From: Burkholderiales bacterium
GTDB lineage: Bacteria > Pseudomonadota > Gammaproteobacteria > Burkholderiales > Burkholderiaceae_C
Length of the DNA stretch: 36,740 nt
Direction of reading: 5' to 3'
Assembly (NCBI GenBank): GCA_028869095.1
Contig: JAGWTE010000003.1
Coordinates: forward strand, 1 to 36,740
Shown here: positions 16,660-24,683 of the stretch, in pieces
Layout of the letters: every line of letters starts with the position of its first letter
Numbering within the stretch: the stretch's first letter is position 1
Position numbers and translations under genes: made by a program
Notes under the pieces: model-generated
What the model was told of the DNA's origin: nothing
The model's input: only the letters and a program-made list of their open reading frames with translations
Databases searched by the model: none

Positions 16660-16687
16660 GATAATGCGAACCATTGTCATTTGCATT
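16660..16687 (+). promoter_or_regulatory. Fur box
   Basis: GATAATGCGAACCATTGTC matches 15/19 of GATAATGATAATCATTATC; nested in extended palindrome AATGCGAACCATTGTCATTTGCATT. Confidence 0.85.
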
Positions 16688-16698
16688 AGATTTGTGCC

Positions 16699-17958
16699 AT
16701 GTTGGGTTCTGTCCGTTTGCCTCTGTCCATCGCCTGGTTGGCGTCTGTTCTGGTCTTGCAAGGATGTGGCGGCGGAGGGGGTTCGACCTCGACTGCGGTT
16801 GCCGGGGCGCCCGCCCAAGCACAGTCTTTGTCGGATGTGGCGGCACTGGGCAAGCTGATCTTCACGGACAAGAGCTTGTCAGCGTCCGGCGTGCAGTCTT
16901 GCGCCAGTTGCCATGACGCCAACCGCGCCCATGCCGCCCCTAACAATCTGTCGGTCCAATTGGGGGGCGTGACGGGGACGGATCAACACGGCACACGCGT
17001 GTCGCCATCCATGCGCTACCTGCGCTACAACACCGACTTCCATTTCGACTCAGAGGGCACGCCCACAGGGGGCTTCTTCTGGGATGGCCGGGCCAGCTCG
17101 CTGGCGGATCAGGCCAAGGGCCCCTTTGTGAACCCGCGCGAAATGGCCAACGCCTCGCATGCGGATGTTGTGTTCAAGCTGTCCCAAGCCAGCTATGCCA
17201 ATGAGTTCAAGCGTGTGTTCGGTGCGGGCATTTTTGCGGACACGGAGGGCACGTACGATCGCATTGCTTTGGCCTTGCAAGCCTTCCAGAAAGAGGATGC
17301 GCAGTTTGCACCCTTCACCAGCAAGTACGACGCCTTCTTGCGCGGGCAGACCAAACTGAGCGATCAGGAGTTGCGTGGTCTGGCGCTGTTCAACAGCCCG
17401 TCCAAAGGCAATTGCTCGGCCTGCCACCCCAGCGCGAAGGGCGCCGATGGCAGCTTCCCCTTGTTCACAGACTTTTCGTACGACGGCTTGGGCGTGCCTC
17501 GTAACTGGACGATCAGCGACAACGTCACCGACCTCAACTTCTTTGATCTCGGTTTGTGCAACAGCAGCAACCCGGTTGTCAAGGCGTTGAACGATGCACC
17601 TCGCCAGGCTGTGTGCGGCAAGTTCAAGGTGCCATCGCTGCGCAATGTGGCCTTGCGTGGCGCTTTCTTCCACAACGGCGTCTTCCATGACTTGACGACC
17701 GTGGTGACCTTTTACGCGCAGCGCGAAACCAACCCTGAGAAGTGGTATCTCGATGCCAGCGGGCTGGTTGACCGCGATGGCAGCGGCAACATCAACAAGT
17801 ACAACGACTTGCCGCCTGAATATCGAAATGCGGACCACGTGAACACAACCGAGGTTCCCTACAACCGCCAGCAGGGTGACGCACCTGCTTTGACCGACGC
17901 CGAGATCCAGGACCTGGTGGTCTTTCTGGGCACGCTCAGCGACGGCTGGACACAGTGA
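16699..17958 (+). CDS. Di-heme cytochrome c peroxidase/MauG-family lipoprotein
   Basis: Lipobox VLVLQGC; two CxxCH motifs (CASCH, CSACH); KFKVPSLRNVALRGAFFHNGVFHDL typical of the CCP/MauG family. Confidence 0.9.
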   Translation: MLGSVRLPLSIAWLASVLVLQGCGGGGGSTSTAVAGAPAQAQSLSDVAALGKLIFTDKSLSASGVQSCASCHDANRAHAAPNNLSVQLGGVTGTDQHGTRVSPSMRYLRYNTDFHFDSEGTPTGGFFWDGRASSLADQAKGPFVNPREMANASHADVVFKLSQASYANEFKRVFGAGIFADTEGTYDRIALALQAFQKEDAQFAPFTSKYDAFLRGQTKLSDQELRGLALFNSPSKGNCSACHPSAKGADGSFPLFTDFSYDGLGVPRNWTISDNVTDLNFFDLGLCNSSNPVVKALNDAPRQAVCGKFKVPSLRNVALRGAFFHNGVFHDLTTVVTFYAQRETNPEKWYLDASGLVDRDGSGNINKYNDLPPEYRNADHVNTTEVPYNRQQGDAPALTDAEIQDLVVFLGTLSDGWTQ

Positions 17959-17991
17959 TTCTTTGATTTCTTTATTTTGGATACCCTCATC

Positions 17992-19269
17992 ATGAAACAC
18001 ACGATCGCTTTGAGTTGCGTGGCCGCTGGCTGCGTCCTGATGTCTGCTCCCGTGGATGCCCAAGTGGCCGCGAAGTCGTCTGCGCCCACCTCTAACAAAG
18101 AGGCTGAACTGTCGTCTCGATTGGACCAGTTGAGCAGCGAGCTGGCTGCGGTCAAGGCACAACTGGCAGCGCAAAAGCCTGTGGCGAACGTGGCGCCTGC
18201 ATCTGAAGCCCCGGCCACAGAGTCCGCCACCGTGCTGACCAGCTATGGCGAAATGGGCGCTCGCTTTTACAACAAGGACACGGGCCGCAACAGCGCGGAC
18301 CTGACCCGCTTTGTGCTGGGCTTTCAACATCGCTTTGACAGCCAGACCAAGTTGGTGACCGAGCTGGAAGTCGAGCATGCCGTGTCCTCATCCAGCGGTA
18401 AAGGCGAAGTGGCGGTAGAACAGGCCTACATCGAGCGTCAGCTCAATGCCAACTGGGCTGCGCGCGCGGGCCTGTTTGTGATGCCCATGGGTTTGCTCAA
18501 CGAGAACCACGAGCCCACGGCCTATTACGGCGTGCAGCGCAACTTTGTCGAAACCGCCATCATCCCCAGCACCTGGCGTGAAGGTGGTGTGCAGTTCGTG
18601 GGCGACCTGGATCAGGGGCTGACGCTGCAGGCGGGCTTGAGCACCGGCTTTGATCTCAACAAATGGGATCCCAAAGACGCCGAAACGGTCGGATCCCCTC
18701 TGGGTGCTGTGCACCAGGAACTGTCGCAAGCCAAGTCGCATGACTGGGGCGGTTTTGCTGCCTTGAACTGGCGCGGTGTGCCAGGCTTGCAATTGGGCGG
18801 GGCCTTGTTCACAGGCCAAGGCAGCCAAGGCCAGACGGGCGTGTCCAAGATGGGTGTGACGCTGTGGGATCTGCATGCACGCTACACCCCTGGTGCCTGG
18901 GACTTGTCGGCGTTGTTTGCCCAGGGGCGCATTTCACACACGGCAGACTTCAACCAGACCCTGGTCGGCAACCCCTACCTGGTGCCTTCACGTTTCAGTG
19001 GTTGGTATACGCAAGCGGCCTACAAGCTGTGGTCGCGTGGTGACCTGGCTTTGTCGCCCTTTGTGCGTTGGGAGCAGTTCAACACCCGTGAAGCTTTTGC
19101 CGACATCGGTGCTGGTTTGACGCCTGAAGCGGCCAAGGCCGAACGCGTGATCACCGTCGGAGCCAACCTGGCGGTGGGCTCGGGCGTGGTGTTCAAGGCA
19201 GACATCCAGCGTTTCAAGAAAAACAGCGACGACAATCGCCTGAACCTGGGCTTGGGCTGGAGTTTCTGA
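17992..19269 (+). CDS. Porin-like outer membrane beta-barrel protein (phosphate-selective porin O/P-like)
   Basis: Signal peptide MKHTIALSCVAAGCVLMSAPVDAQ; coiled-coil-like N-terminus (SSRLDQLSSELAAVKAQLAAQ); repeated beta-strand character; C-terminal LNLGLGWSF. Confidence 0.8.
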   Translation: MKHTIALSCVAAGCVLMSAPVDAQVAAKSSAPTSNKEAELSSRLDQLSSELAAVKAQLAAQKPVANVAPASEAPATESATVLTSYGEMGARFYNKDTGRNSADLTRFVLGFQHRFDSQTKLVTELEVEHAVSSSSGKGEVAVEQAYIERQLNANWAARAGLFVMPMGLLNENHEPTAYYGVQRNFVETAIIPSTWREGGVQFVGDLDQGLTLQAGLSTGFDLNKWDPKDAETVGSPLGAVHQELSQAKSHDWGGFAALNWRGVPGLQLGGALFTGQGSQGQTGVSKMGVTLWDLHARYTPGAWDLSALFAQGRISHTADFNQTLVGNPYLVPSRFSGWYTQAAYKLWSRGDLALSPFVRWEQFNTREAFADIGAGLTPEAAKAERVITVGANLAVGSGVVFKADIQRFKKNSDDNRLNLGLGWSF

Positions 19270-19835
19270 TGCGTGTCGACATTCTCAAATCGACGGTTCT
19301 GGTGCCGCTGGCGGTGGGCGCTGTTGCGCCGACCGCAGCCTTCGCCGTGGACTACATGACGCCGCAACAAGCCCAGCAGGCCTTGTTCCCGTCAGCAGAT
19401 CGGTTTGAGGTGCGAGATGTGCGTCTGGATGCTGCCCAGTTGCAGGCGCTGCAACAACGCTATGGTGTCAGCGGGCGCTCGGTAAACTGGAAGGTGTCCG
19501 TGGCCCTGCAAGCAGGCAAGGTCCTGGGCTATGTGGTCGTGGACAACGTGGTGGGCAAGTTCGAGCTGATCACCTATGCCGTGGGCGTGCAAGCCGATGG
19601 CACGGTCAAGCAGGTCGAGATCCTGTCCTACCGCGAAAGCCACGGCGGCGAAATCCGCTTGCCCGCCTGGCGCCAGCAGTTCGTGGGCAAAGGGGCGCAA
19701 GCCCCCATCAAAACGGGCAATGACATCGCCAACATCAGCGGGGCAACCTTGTCTTGCGGCCATGTGACTGAAGGTATCAAGCGCATCGTGTCGCTCATCG
19801 ACTGGGCACGTGGCGCGGGCTTGCTGAGCAACTGA
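19269..19835 (+). CDS. FMN-binding domain protein (exported, candidate ApbE substrate)
   Basis: Signal peptide; GYVVVDNVVGKFELITYAVGVQADGTVKQVEILSYRESHGGEIRLPAWRQQF; flavinylation-like motif NISGATLSC; start overlaps upstream stop. Confidence 0.88.
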   Translation: MRVDILKSTVLVPLAVGAVAPTAAFAVDYMTPQQAQQALFPSADRFEVRDVRLDAAQLQALQQRYGVSGRSVNWKVSVALQAGKVLGYVVVDNVVGKFELITYAVGVQADGTVKQVEILSYRESHGGEIRLPAWRQQFVGKGAQAPIKTGNDIANISGATLSCGHVTEGIKRIVSLIDWARGAGLLSN

Positions 19836-20569
19836 TGACGGTGTTGCGGCGGGCCCAACCTTGGTTGGGGACTTTGGTTGAAATCGGTGTGCCCTTGGGG
19901 GGCTTGGAAATGGACTGGGTCAACCAGGCAGTGGCTGATGCCTTTGGCGTGGTGGGTCAGGTTCACCGTTTGATGTCGCGCTTTGATCCTGACAGCGATG
20001 TGTCCCGTTTTCATCGCGCAGCGGTCGGGCAGCCCGTTCGCATCAACCAGCACACCCGCCAGGTTTTGCTCTTGGCTCAGCAATTGCACCAGCAGACGCA
20101 AGGCTTGTTCGACATCGCACAAGGCAGTGGCGCCTGGACGCTCGATGCAGATGGTTATTGGGCCAAGCTGGGGGCTGAGGTGCAGATTGATCTGGGGGGC
20201 ATTGCCAAGGGCTACGCCGTGGATGTGGCCATCGGCGCTTTGGCCGCCCGTGAGGTGCGCACCGCCTGGGTCAATGCGGGCGGAGACATGCGGGTCATGG
20301 GGACGGCTGTGCCGGTTGACTTGCGTGATGAAGTGCAGGGTGGGGTGCAGCGTTGGGCTCAGGTCGAAGACGCCGCCGTGGCCACAAGCTACTTTGGTCC
20401 TGATGCGCGCTCGGCACTGCATGGGCAGGCGCAGGCCTTGCATGTGACGGTGGCGGCGCCCAGCTGCGCGGTGGCCGATGCGCTGACCAAGGTGGTGGCG
20501 CAAATGGGCCTGGATGCATCGCAGCCGTGTTTGCGTTTTTTTGAAGCCCAGGCTTGGGTTCATGCATGA
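19835..20569 (+). CDS. apbE: FAD:protein FMN transferase (ApbE family)
   Basis: QPWLGTLVEI...LMSRFDPDSDVSRFH...ADGYWAKLGAEVQIDLGGIAKGYAVDVA...AWVNAGGDMRVMG...PSCAVADALTKVV, canonical ApbE motifs. Confidence 0.94.
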   Translation: MTVLRRAQPWLGTLVEIGVPLGGLEMDWVNQAVADAFGVVGQVHRLMSRFDPDSDVSRFHRAAVGQPVRINQHTRQVLLLAQQLHQQTQGLFDIAQGSGAWTLDADGYWAKLGAEVQIDLGGIAKGYAVDVAIGALAAREVRTAWVNAGGDMRVMGTAVPVDLRDEVQGGVQRWAQVEDAAVATSYFGPDARSALHGQAQALHVTVAAPSCAVADALTKVVAQMGLDASQPCLRFFEAQAWVHA

Positions 20570-20576
20570 TTGAGGG

Positions 20577-21017
20577 ATGGCTTTTCATCCTCACAAACGA
20601 CACCCTCTGCGCCCCTGGCTGCGCAGGACCATTCATACGCTGATGTTGGCTTTGCTGCTTTCGGGCGGCTTGTGGATGTGTGTGCACTTTCTGGCTTGGC
20701 CAGCGGTGGCACAGGCCAGCATGGAGGGCTTGCCCAGTCCTTGGGAAGCCACTTTGATGAAGCTGCACGGCGGTGCCATGCTGGGCATGGTGTTCATCGT
20801 CGGGCGCTTGTCAGGCACGCATGTGCTGCTGGGCTGGCGCATCAAGCAACGCGTGTGGGACGGTGTGGCCTTGCTGGCCTTGATCGGCGCTCTGGCTGTG
20901 TCGGGCTATGTGCTGTATTACTGGGTGCCCGATACCTGGCGCGACACGCTGGGTTTGGTGCACGGCCTGACAGGCCTGCTGGCGGCGGTGGGGCTGTGGT
21001 ACCACCGCCGGCATTGA
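20577..21017 (+). CDS. Four-TM histidine-rich membrane protein (cytochrome b561/DUF4405-like)
   Basis: TM segments with candidate haem-ligand His: TIHTLMLALLLSGGLWMCVHFL; LMKLHGGAMLGMVFIVGRLSGTHVL; GVALLALIGALAVSGYVLYYW; LGLVHGLTGLLAAVGLWYHRRH. 7 bp after apbE. Confidence 0.7.
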   Translation: MAFHPHKRHPLRPWLRRTIHTLMLALLLSGGLWMCVHFLAWPAVAQASMEGLPSPWEATLMKLHGGAMLGMVFIVGRLSGTHVLLGWRIKQRVWDGVALLALIGALAVSGYVLYYWVPDTWRDTLGLVHGLTGLLAAVGLWYHRRH

Positions 21018-21038
21018 TGTCGAATCGTGCAGGCCGAC

Positions 21039-22079
21039 TCAAGGCCAGGGCGTCTGCTGGCTTTGTTCTTGTAACACCTCGATCTGCTGTCTGAGCAGAT
21101 CGGTTTGTTGCTGCCAATAGCTGCCCTGACCAAACCAGGGGAAGGCCGCCGGGAAGGCGGGGTCATGCCAGCGCTTGGCCAGCCAGGCACTGTGGTGGAT
21201 CATGCGCAGGGCGCGCAAGGCCTCAATCAACTTGAGCTCGCGCCAGTCAAAGTCCATGATGGACTCGTAGCCATCCAGCATGGCGTTGAGCTGACTTCGA
21301 CGTTGTTGCGGATCACCGCTGAGCAGCATCCAGAAGTCCTGCACCGCAGGGCCCATGCAGGCATCGTCCAGATCCACAAAGTGCGGACCATCGGGTGTCC
21401 ACAAGATGTTGCCGGTGTGGCAGTCGCCGTGCAGGCGTCGGTAGACCAGGCCGCTGACCCGATCAAAGGCGTCTTGGGCCAGATCCAGCACTTGATCGCA
21501 GGCCACTGACCAGTTGCGCAATTGATCGGGGGGCAGGGCCTCGTGCTCCAGCAACCACTGCCGCGCGCTGCGCCCCGTGTGGGCCACGCTCAAGCTGGTC
21601 CGGTATTGAAAGCTGCGTTGCGAGCCCACGCTGTGCAGGCGGCCCAGGAAGCGCCCGATCCAGGTCAGGACTTCAGGGTCTTCGAGCTCCGGGCTGCGGC
21701 CCCCTTTGCGCGGGCTGACGGCCACCCGGATGTGGTCCTGGCGACCCAAGGTGGGCGGGATGCCCAACAGTTTGGACTCGTCCTGGCAGCTCAGGATCAA
21801 GGGGGCGACAACCGGTACTTCGGCCTGTACCAACTCGTGCGCGAAGGCGTGTTCCTCCAGGATCTGATCGTCCGTCCAGCGGCCCGCGCGATAGAACTTG
21901 GCCACGGCCATGCCACCGTCTTCCAGTCCGACTTGAAAGACCCGGTTCTCGTACGAGTTCAATTGCAGCAGTCGGCCATCGCCCAGCACGCCAAAGTCCT
22001 GCAAGGTGTCGAGCACCTTGTCGGGGGTCAGGTCGGCAAAGGGGGTGTCTGGCTGGATGGGATCGTGCTCGGCGCTCAT
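21039..22079 (-). CDS. srkA: Serine/threonine protein kinase, stress response kinase A (YihE/RdoA) family
   Basis: MSAEHDPIQPDTPFADLTPDKVLDTLQDFGVLGDGRLLQLNSYENRVFQVGLEDG...VYRRLHGDCHTGNILWTPDGPHFVDLDDACMGPAVQDFWML. Confidence 0.92.
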   Translation of the reverse strand: MSAEHDPIQPDTPFADLTPDKVLDTLQDFGVLGDGRLLQLNSYENRVFQVGLEDGGMAVAKFYRAGRWTDDQILEEHAFAHELVQAEVPVVAPLILSCQDESKLLGIPPTLGRQDHIRVAVSPRKGGRSPELEDPEVLTWIGRFLGRLHSVGSQRSFQYRTSLSVAHTGRSARQWLLEHEALPPDQLRNWSVACDQVLDLAQDAFDRVSGLVYRRLHGDCHTGNILWTPDGPHFVDLDDACMGPAVQDFWMLLSGDPQQRRSQLNAMLDGYESIMDFDWRELKLIEALRALRMIHHSAWLAKRWHDPAFPAAFPWFGQGSYWQQQTDLLRQQIEVLQEQSQQTPWP

Positions 22080-22236
22080 GCGGCATCTTAGGCGATCCGC
22101 CATGAACGCGAGTCACAGAGGGGCAAGGGGCCCCGATGATCTGGCTGGATCAGCGCCCGGTCAGCATGGCTACCACGGCATCAGTTGCAGGGTTGATGTG
22201 CACCATGATGCGGGGTGGCGTGTGCGCACGGTGTGC

Positions 22237-23451
22237 TTATTCCAACTGACTGGCGGCCTGGAGGGCGCGCAAGATGGCACCGTTGATGTCAGAGAAGCTC
22301 ATCATCATGTGATCGGCCGCTTCCTTGATGTCATACATGGTGCTACCTTCAACGGCCTTGACCAGGTTGAAGTAGGGCTCATAGGGGCCGGAGTGATCAA
22401 CCAGCGCCTGGTAGACGCGCTCAGGGACCGGGATGGTTTTGAGCAGCGAGCTGAAGGGCTGGCGGAACATGCGGTCCAGCAAGGAAAACACGCCGCAGAT
22501 GAACAACTCGCTGCGTTGCTCGTCGTCGCCACTGAGCTTGCCCAATTCTTCCATCAACAGGCCCCGACGCACCGCCGCGAACATCACCGGGCGCATATTG
22601 GGGTCTTTGGATGCGGTGGCCAGCAGCAGTGCCAGCCAGCGCTTGAGGCGTTGGTAGCCCAGGATCATAATGGCGTGGCGGAAGGAGTTGATCTCCACCG
22701 ACAGACCAAAGGCGGGCGAGTTGATGTAGCGCATCAGCTTGTAGGCCAGGGCCGGATCGCGCTTGAGGGTGTTTTCAAGGTCTTCGATCTCGGCTTCTTT
22801 GTGAACTTGGTCGATCAGGTGCACGATCACCTGCAAGGCAGGTTGGTCGGCGGGGCGGGCCGACTCATCGATGATGTTGTCAATGGGCCAGCCCAACACG
22901 GCGGCTGCACCGCGCCGAAACGCGGTTTCCATATCGGTCACGTTGTTGATGCCGGCCTGCACGTGGGCGATGTTGCGAATGAACCCCTCACCGGCGGCCC
23001 CGGCGGCCGATGGGGTGCTGGTGGCCGGGTCATAGCGGCGGTCGTCTTCAAAATCGATGATCGCGTATTTGAAGCAGTCCAGCACTTCGCGTGGCAGCTC
23101 TTGGAGTGGGCGGCCTTTGAGCAACAAGGTGCTGCCGTTGGCGTGCAGGGTGCAAAGCGGGTCGACAAAGCTGGGGTCGCCAGCCATGAAGGCGGGTAAT
23201 TCGATGAGGATGTGGGTGCCGGGCTGAGCGTCGAGCATGTCGCGCAGCAAGCTTTCACTGACGATGTTCATCCACAGCTGACCGCCATCGGCTGGCCAGG
23301 TTTCGCTGATGGCTTCGAGCAGGTCGTTGGGCTGCAGCGCCGCGTTCTGCGACAGAGGGAAGATGCTCAGGCGTGTCGCGGTGACGTTGCGATTGCGATC
23401 GATGACGGGTGAGTATGCCAGGGCAAGTTGTCCGAGGATGGTGTGATCCAT
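22237..23451 (-). CDS. Degenerate EAL + HDOD domain signalling protein (YuxH-like)
   Basis: N-terminal EAL-like segment without EAL catalytic residues (THILIELPAF), HDOD region PALAYKLMRYINSPAFGLSVEINSFRHAIMILGYQRLKRWLALLLATAS. Confidence 0.85.
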   Translation of the reverse strand: MDHTILGQLALAYSPVIDRNRNVTATRLSIFPLSQNAALQPNDLLEAISETWPADGGQLWMNIVSESLLRDMLDAQPGTHILIELPAFMAGDPSFVDPLCTLHANGSTLLLKGRPLQELPREVLDCFKYAIIDFEDDRRYDPATSTPSAAGAAGEGFIRNIAHVQAGINNVTDMETAFRRGAAAVLGWPIDNIIDESARPADQPALQVIVHLIDQVHKEAEIEDLENTLKRDPALAYKLMRYINSPAFGLSVEINSFRHAIMILGYQRLKRWLALLLATASKDPNMRPVMFAAVRRGLLMEELGKLSGDDEQRSELFICGVFSLLDRMFRQPFSSLLKTIPVPERVYQALVDHSGPYEPYFNLVKAVEGSTMYDIKEAADHMMMSFSDINGAILRALQAASQLE

Positions 23452-23465
23452 TGTGGCTGCCTGAT

Positions 23466-24668
23466 TTATTGAGCGTTGATATATTGGAACAGAGACATTT
23501 TTTGCACCATCGAATAGCTTTGCAAGGCCGCTTGATAACCTGACTGCTTGGCCTGGAATGCTGATATCGCACTGGTCATGTCAAGGTCTTCGGCATTGGA
23601 TTGCGCAGTTTGAGCAGCGAGCTTGGATGAGCTAATGCGGTTTTCGATGCCAGCCATTGTGTTTAGCGATTCGCCAACAGCAGAGCGACCGCCTTGCACG
23701 GTGCTGAGGACGCTGTCCATGTCGCTGATGCCTTTGTTTACAGCTTGGGTGATTTGTCCATTGTTCAAACCGGTGGTATTCAAGGTTTTGATGGCACTGT
23801 CGAGCGCATCGAAGACGCTCAGGTTCTTTTGTGATGGATTGATGGTGAATTGGTCCGCGTTAGCAGGGACACCCTTGATCGTGAACGTCATGCCATCCAC
23901 AGTGATTGCCTGACCATCCTTATACGGGACAGGGCTGCCGCCGTTGATCGTATAGGTGGTGGTCCCAGCGCTGACTTGGAAGGCAATCGCATAAGGGGCT
24001 GACGACGTCCCGGTAAGGTAAGGATTTGTGCGAGGGTCTGACACGGATCCAGCAGTGATCCAGCTTGATCCGGTGTTGGTCGGACTGGCTGCTGTGACGA
24101 AAACACCATTACCTTGTGAGGCCTTCAGCCAGACGTTTTGCCCATCGACAGTCAGATTCATCGATTCACTGGCCGGCGCGCGCAACTCACCGCCCTGACC
24201 GATAAATTGAACACCGCCAGGCGCATCGACGAAGGGAGGGGTGGCCGATCCTTGGCCACCAAAGACAAATCCTCCGTTGCCGTCGGGGCGATTGGCGACG
24301 GACAACAACTGAGTGCGGATTTTCTGCAGTTTCTTGGCGATGCTTTGACGTTCATTGTCCGTGTAGGTGGCATTACCGGCAGAGATAAATGACTCGCGGG
24401 CCTGTTGAAGCAAATCAACTGCATCGCCCATGGATGATTCGGCAATTTGCATGACGTTGCGGCTCGCATTGAGGGCTCGCGTGTCGGCATCGGCCCGTCC
24501 AATCGAGGTCAGTGCACGTTCAGCTTGTGCCGCTGCAATCGGATCATCACTGGGGACGTTAACCTTTTTACCCGATGTCAGTTGACTCTGAGACTGCACG
24601 AGGTCGGTCTGGCGCTGTTGAAGTGATTCAATCGCTTGTTGGTAGGTGTGAGCTGTACTGATGCGCAT
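23466..24668 (-). CDS. flgL: Flagellar hook-associated protein 3
   Basis: MRISTAHTYQQAIESLQQRQTDLVQSQSQLTSGKKVNVPSDDPIAAAQAER; follows flgK. Confidence 0.96.
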   Translation of the reverse strand: MRISTAHTYQQAIESLQQRQTDLVQSQSQLTSGKKVNVPSDDPIAAAQAERALTSIGRADADTRALNASRNVMQIAESSMGDAVDLLQQARESFISAGNATYTDNERQSIAKKLQKIRTQLLSVANRPDGNGGFVFGGQGSATPPFVDAPGGVQFIGQGGELRAPASESMNLTVDGQNVWLKASQGNGVFVTAASPTNTGSSWITAGSVSDPRTNPYLTGTSSAPYAIAFQVSAGTTTYTINGGSPVPYKDGQAITVDGMTFTIKGVPANADQFTINPSQKNLSVFDALDSAIKTLNTTGLNNGQITQAVNKGISDMDSVLSTVQGGRSAVGESLNTMAGIENRISSSKLAAQTAQSNAEDLDMTSAISAFQAKQSGYQAALQSYSMVQKMSLFQYINAQ

Positions 24669-24683
24669 GGTTTCGCTCCTTCA

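Noticed and set aside
17050-18378. 442-aa minus-strand ORF across the peroxidase and porin genes
   Set aside because: Spans two genuine plus-strand genes with CxxCH motifs and a signal peptide; its own translation shows no domain.
22006-23199. 397-aa plus-strand ORF antisense to the HDOD gene
   Set aside because: Shadow ORF; minus strand has recognisable HDOD motifs and good gene context.
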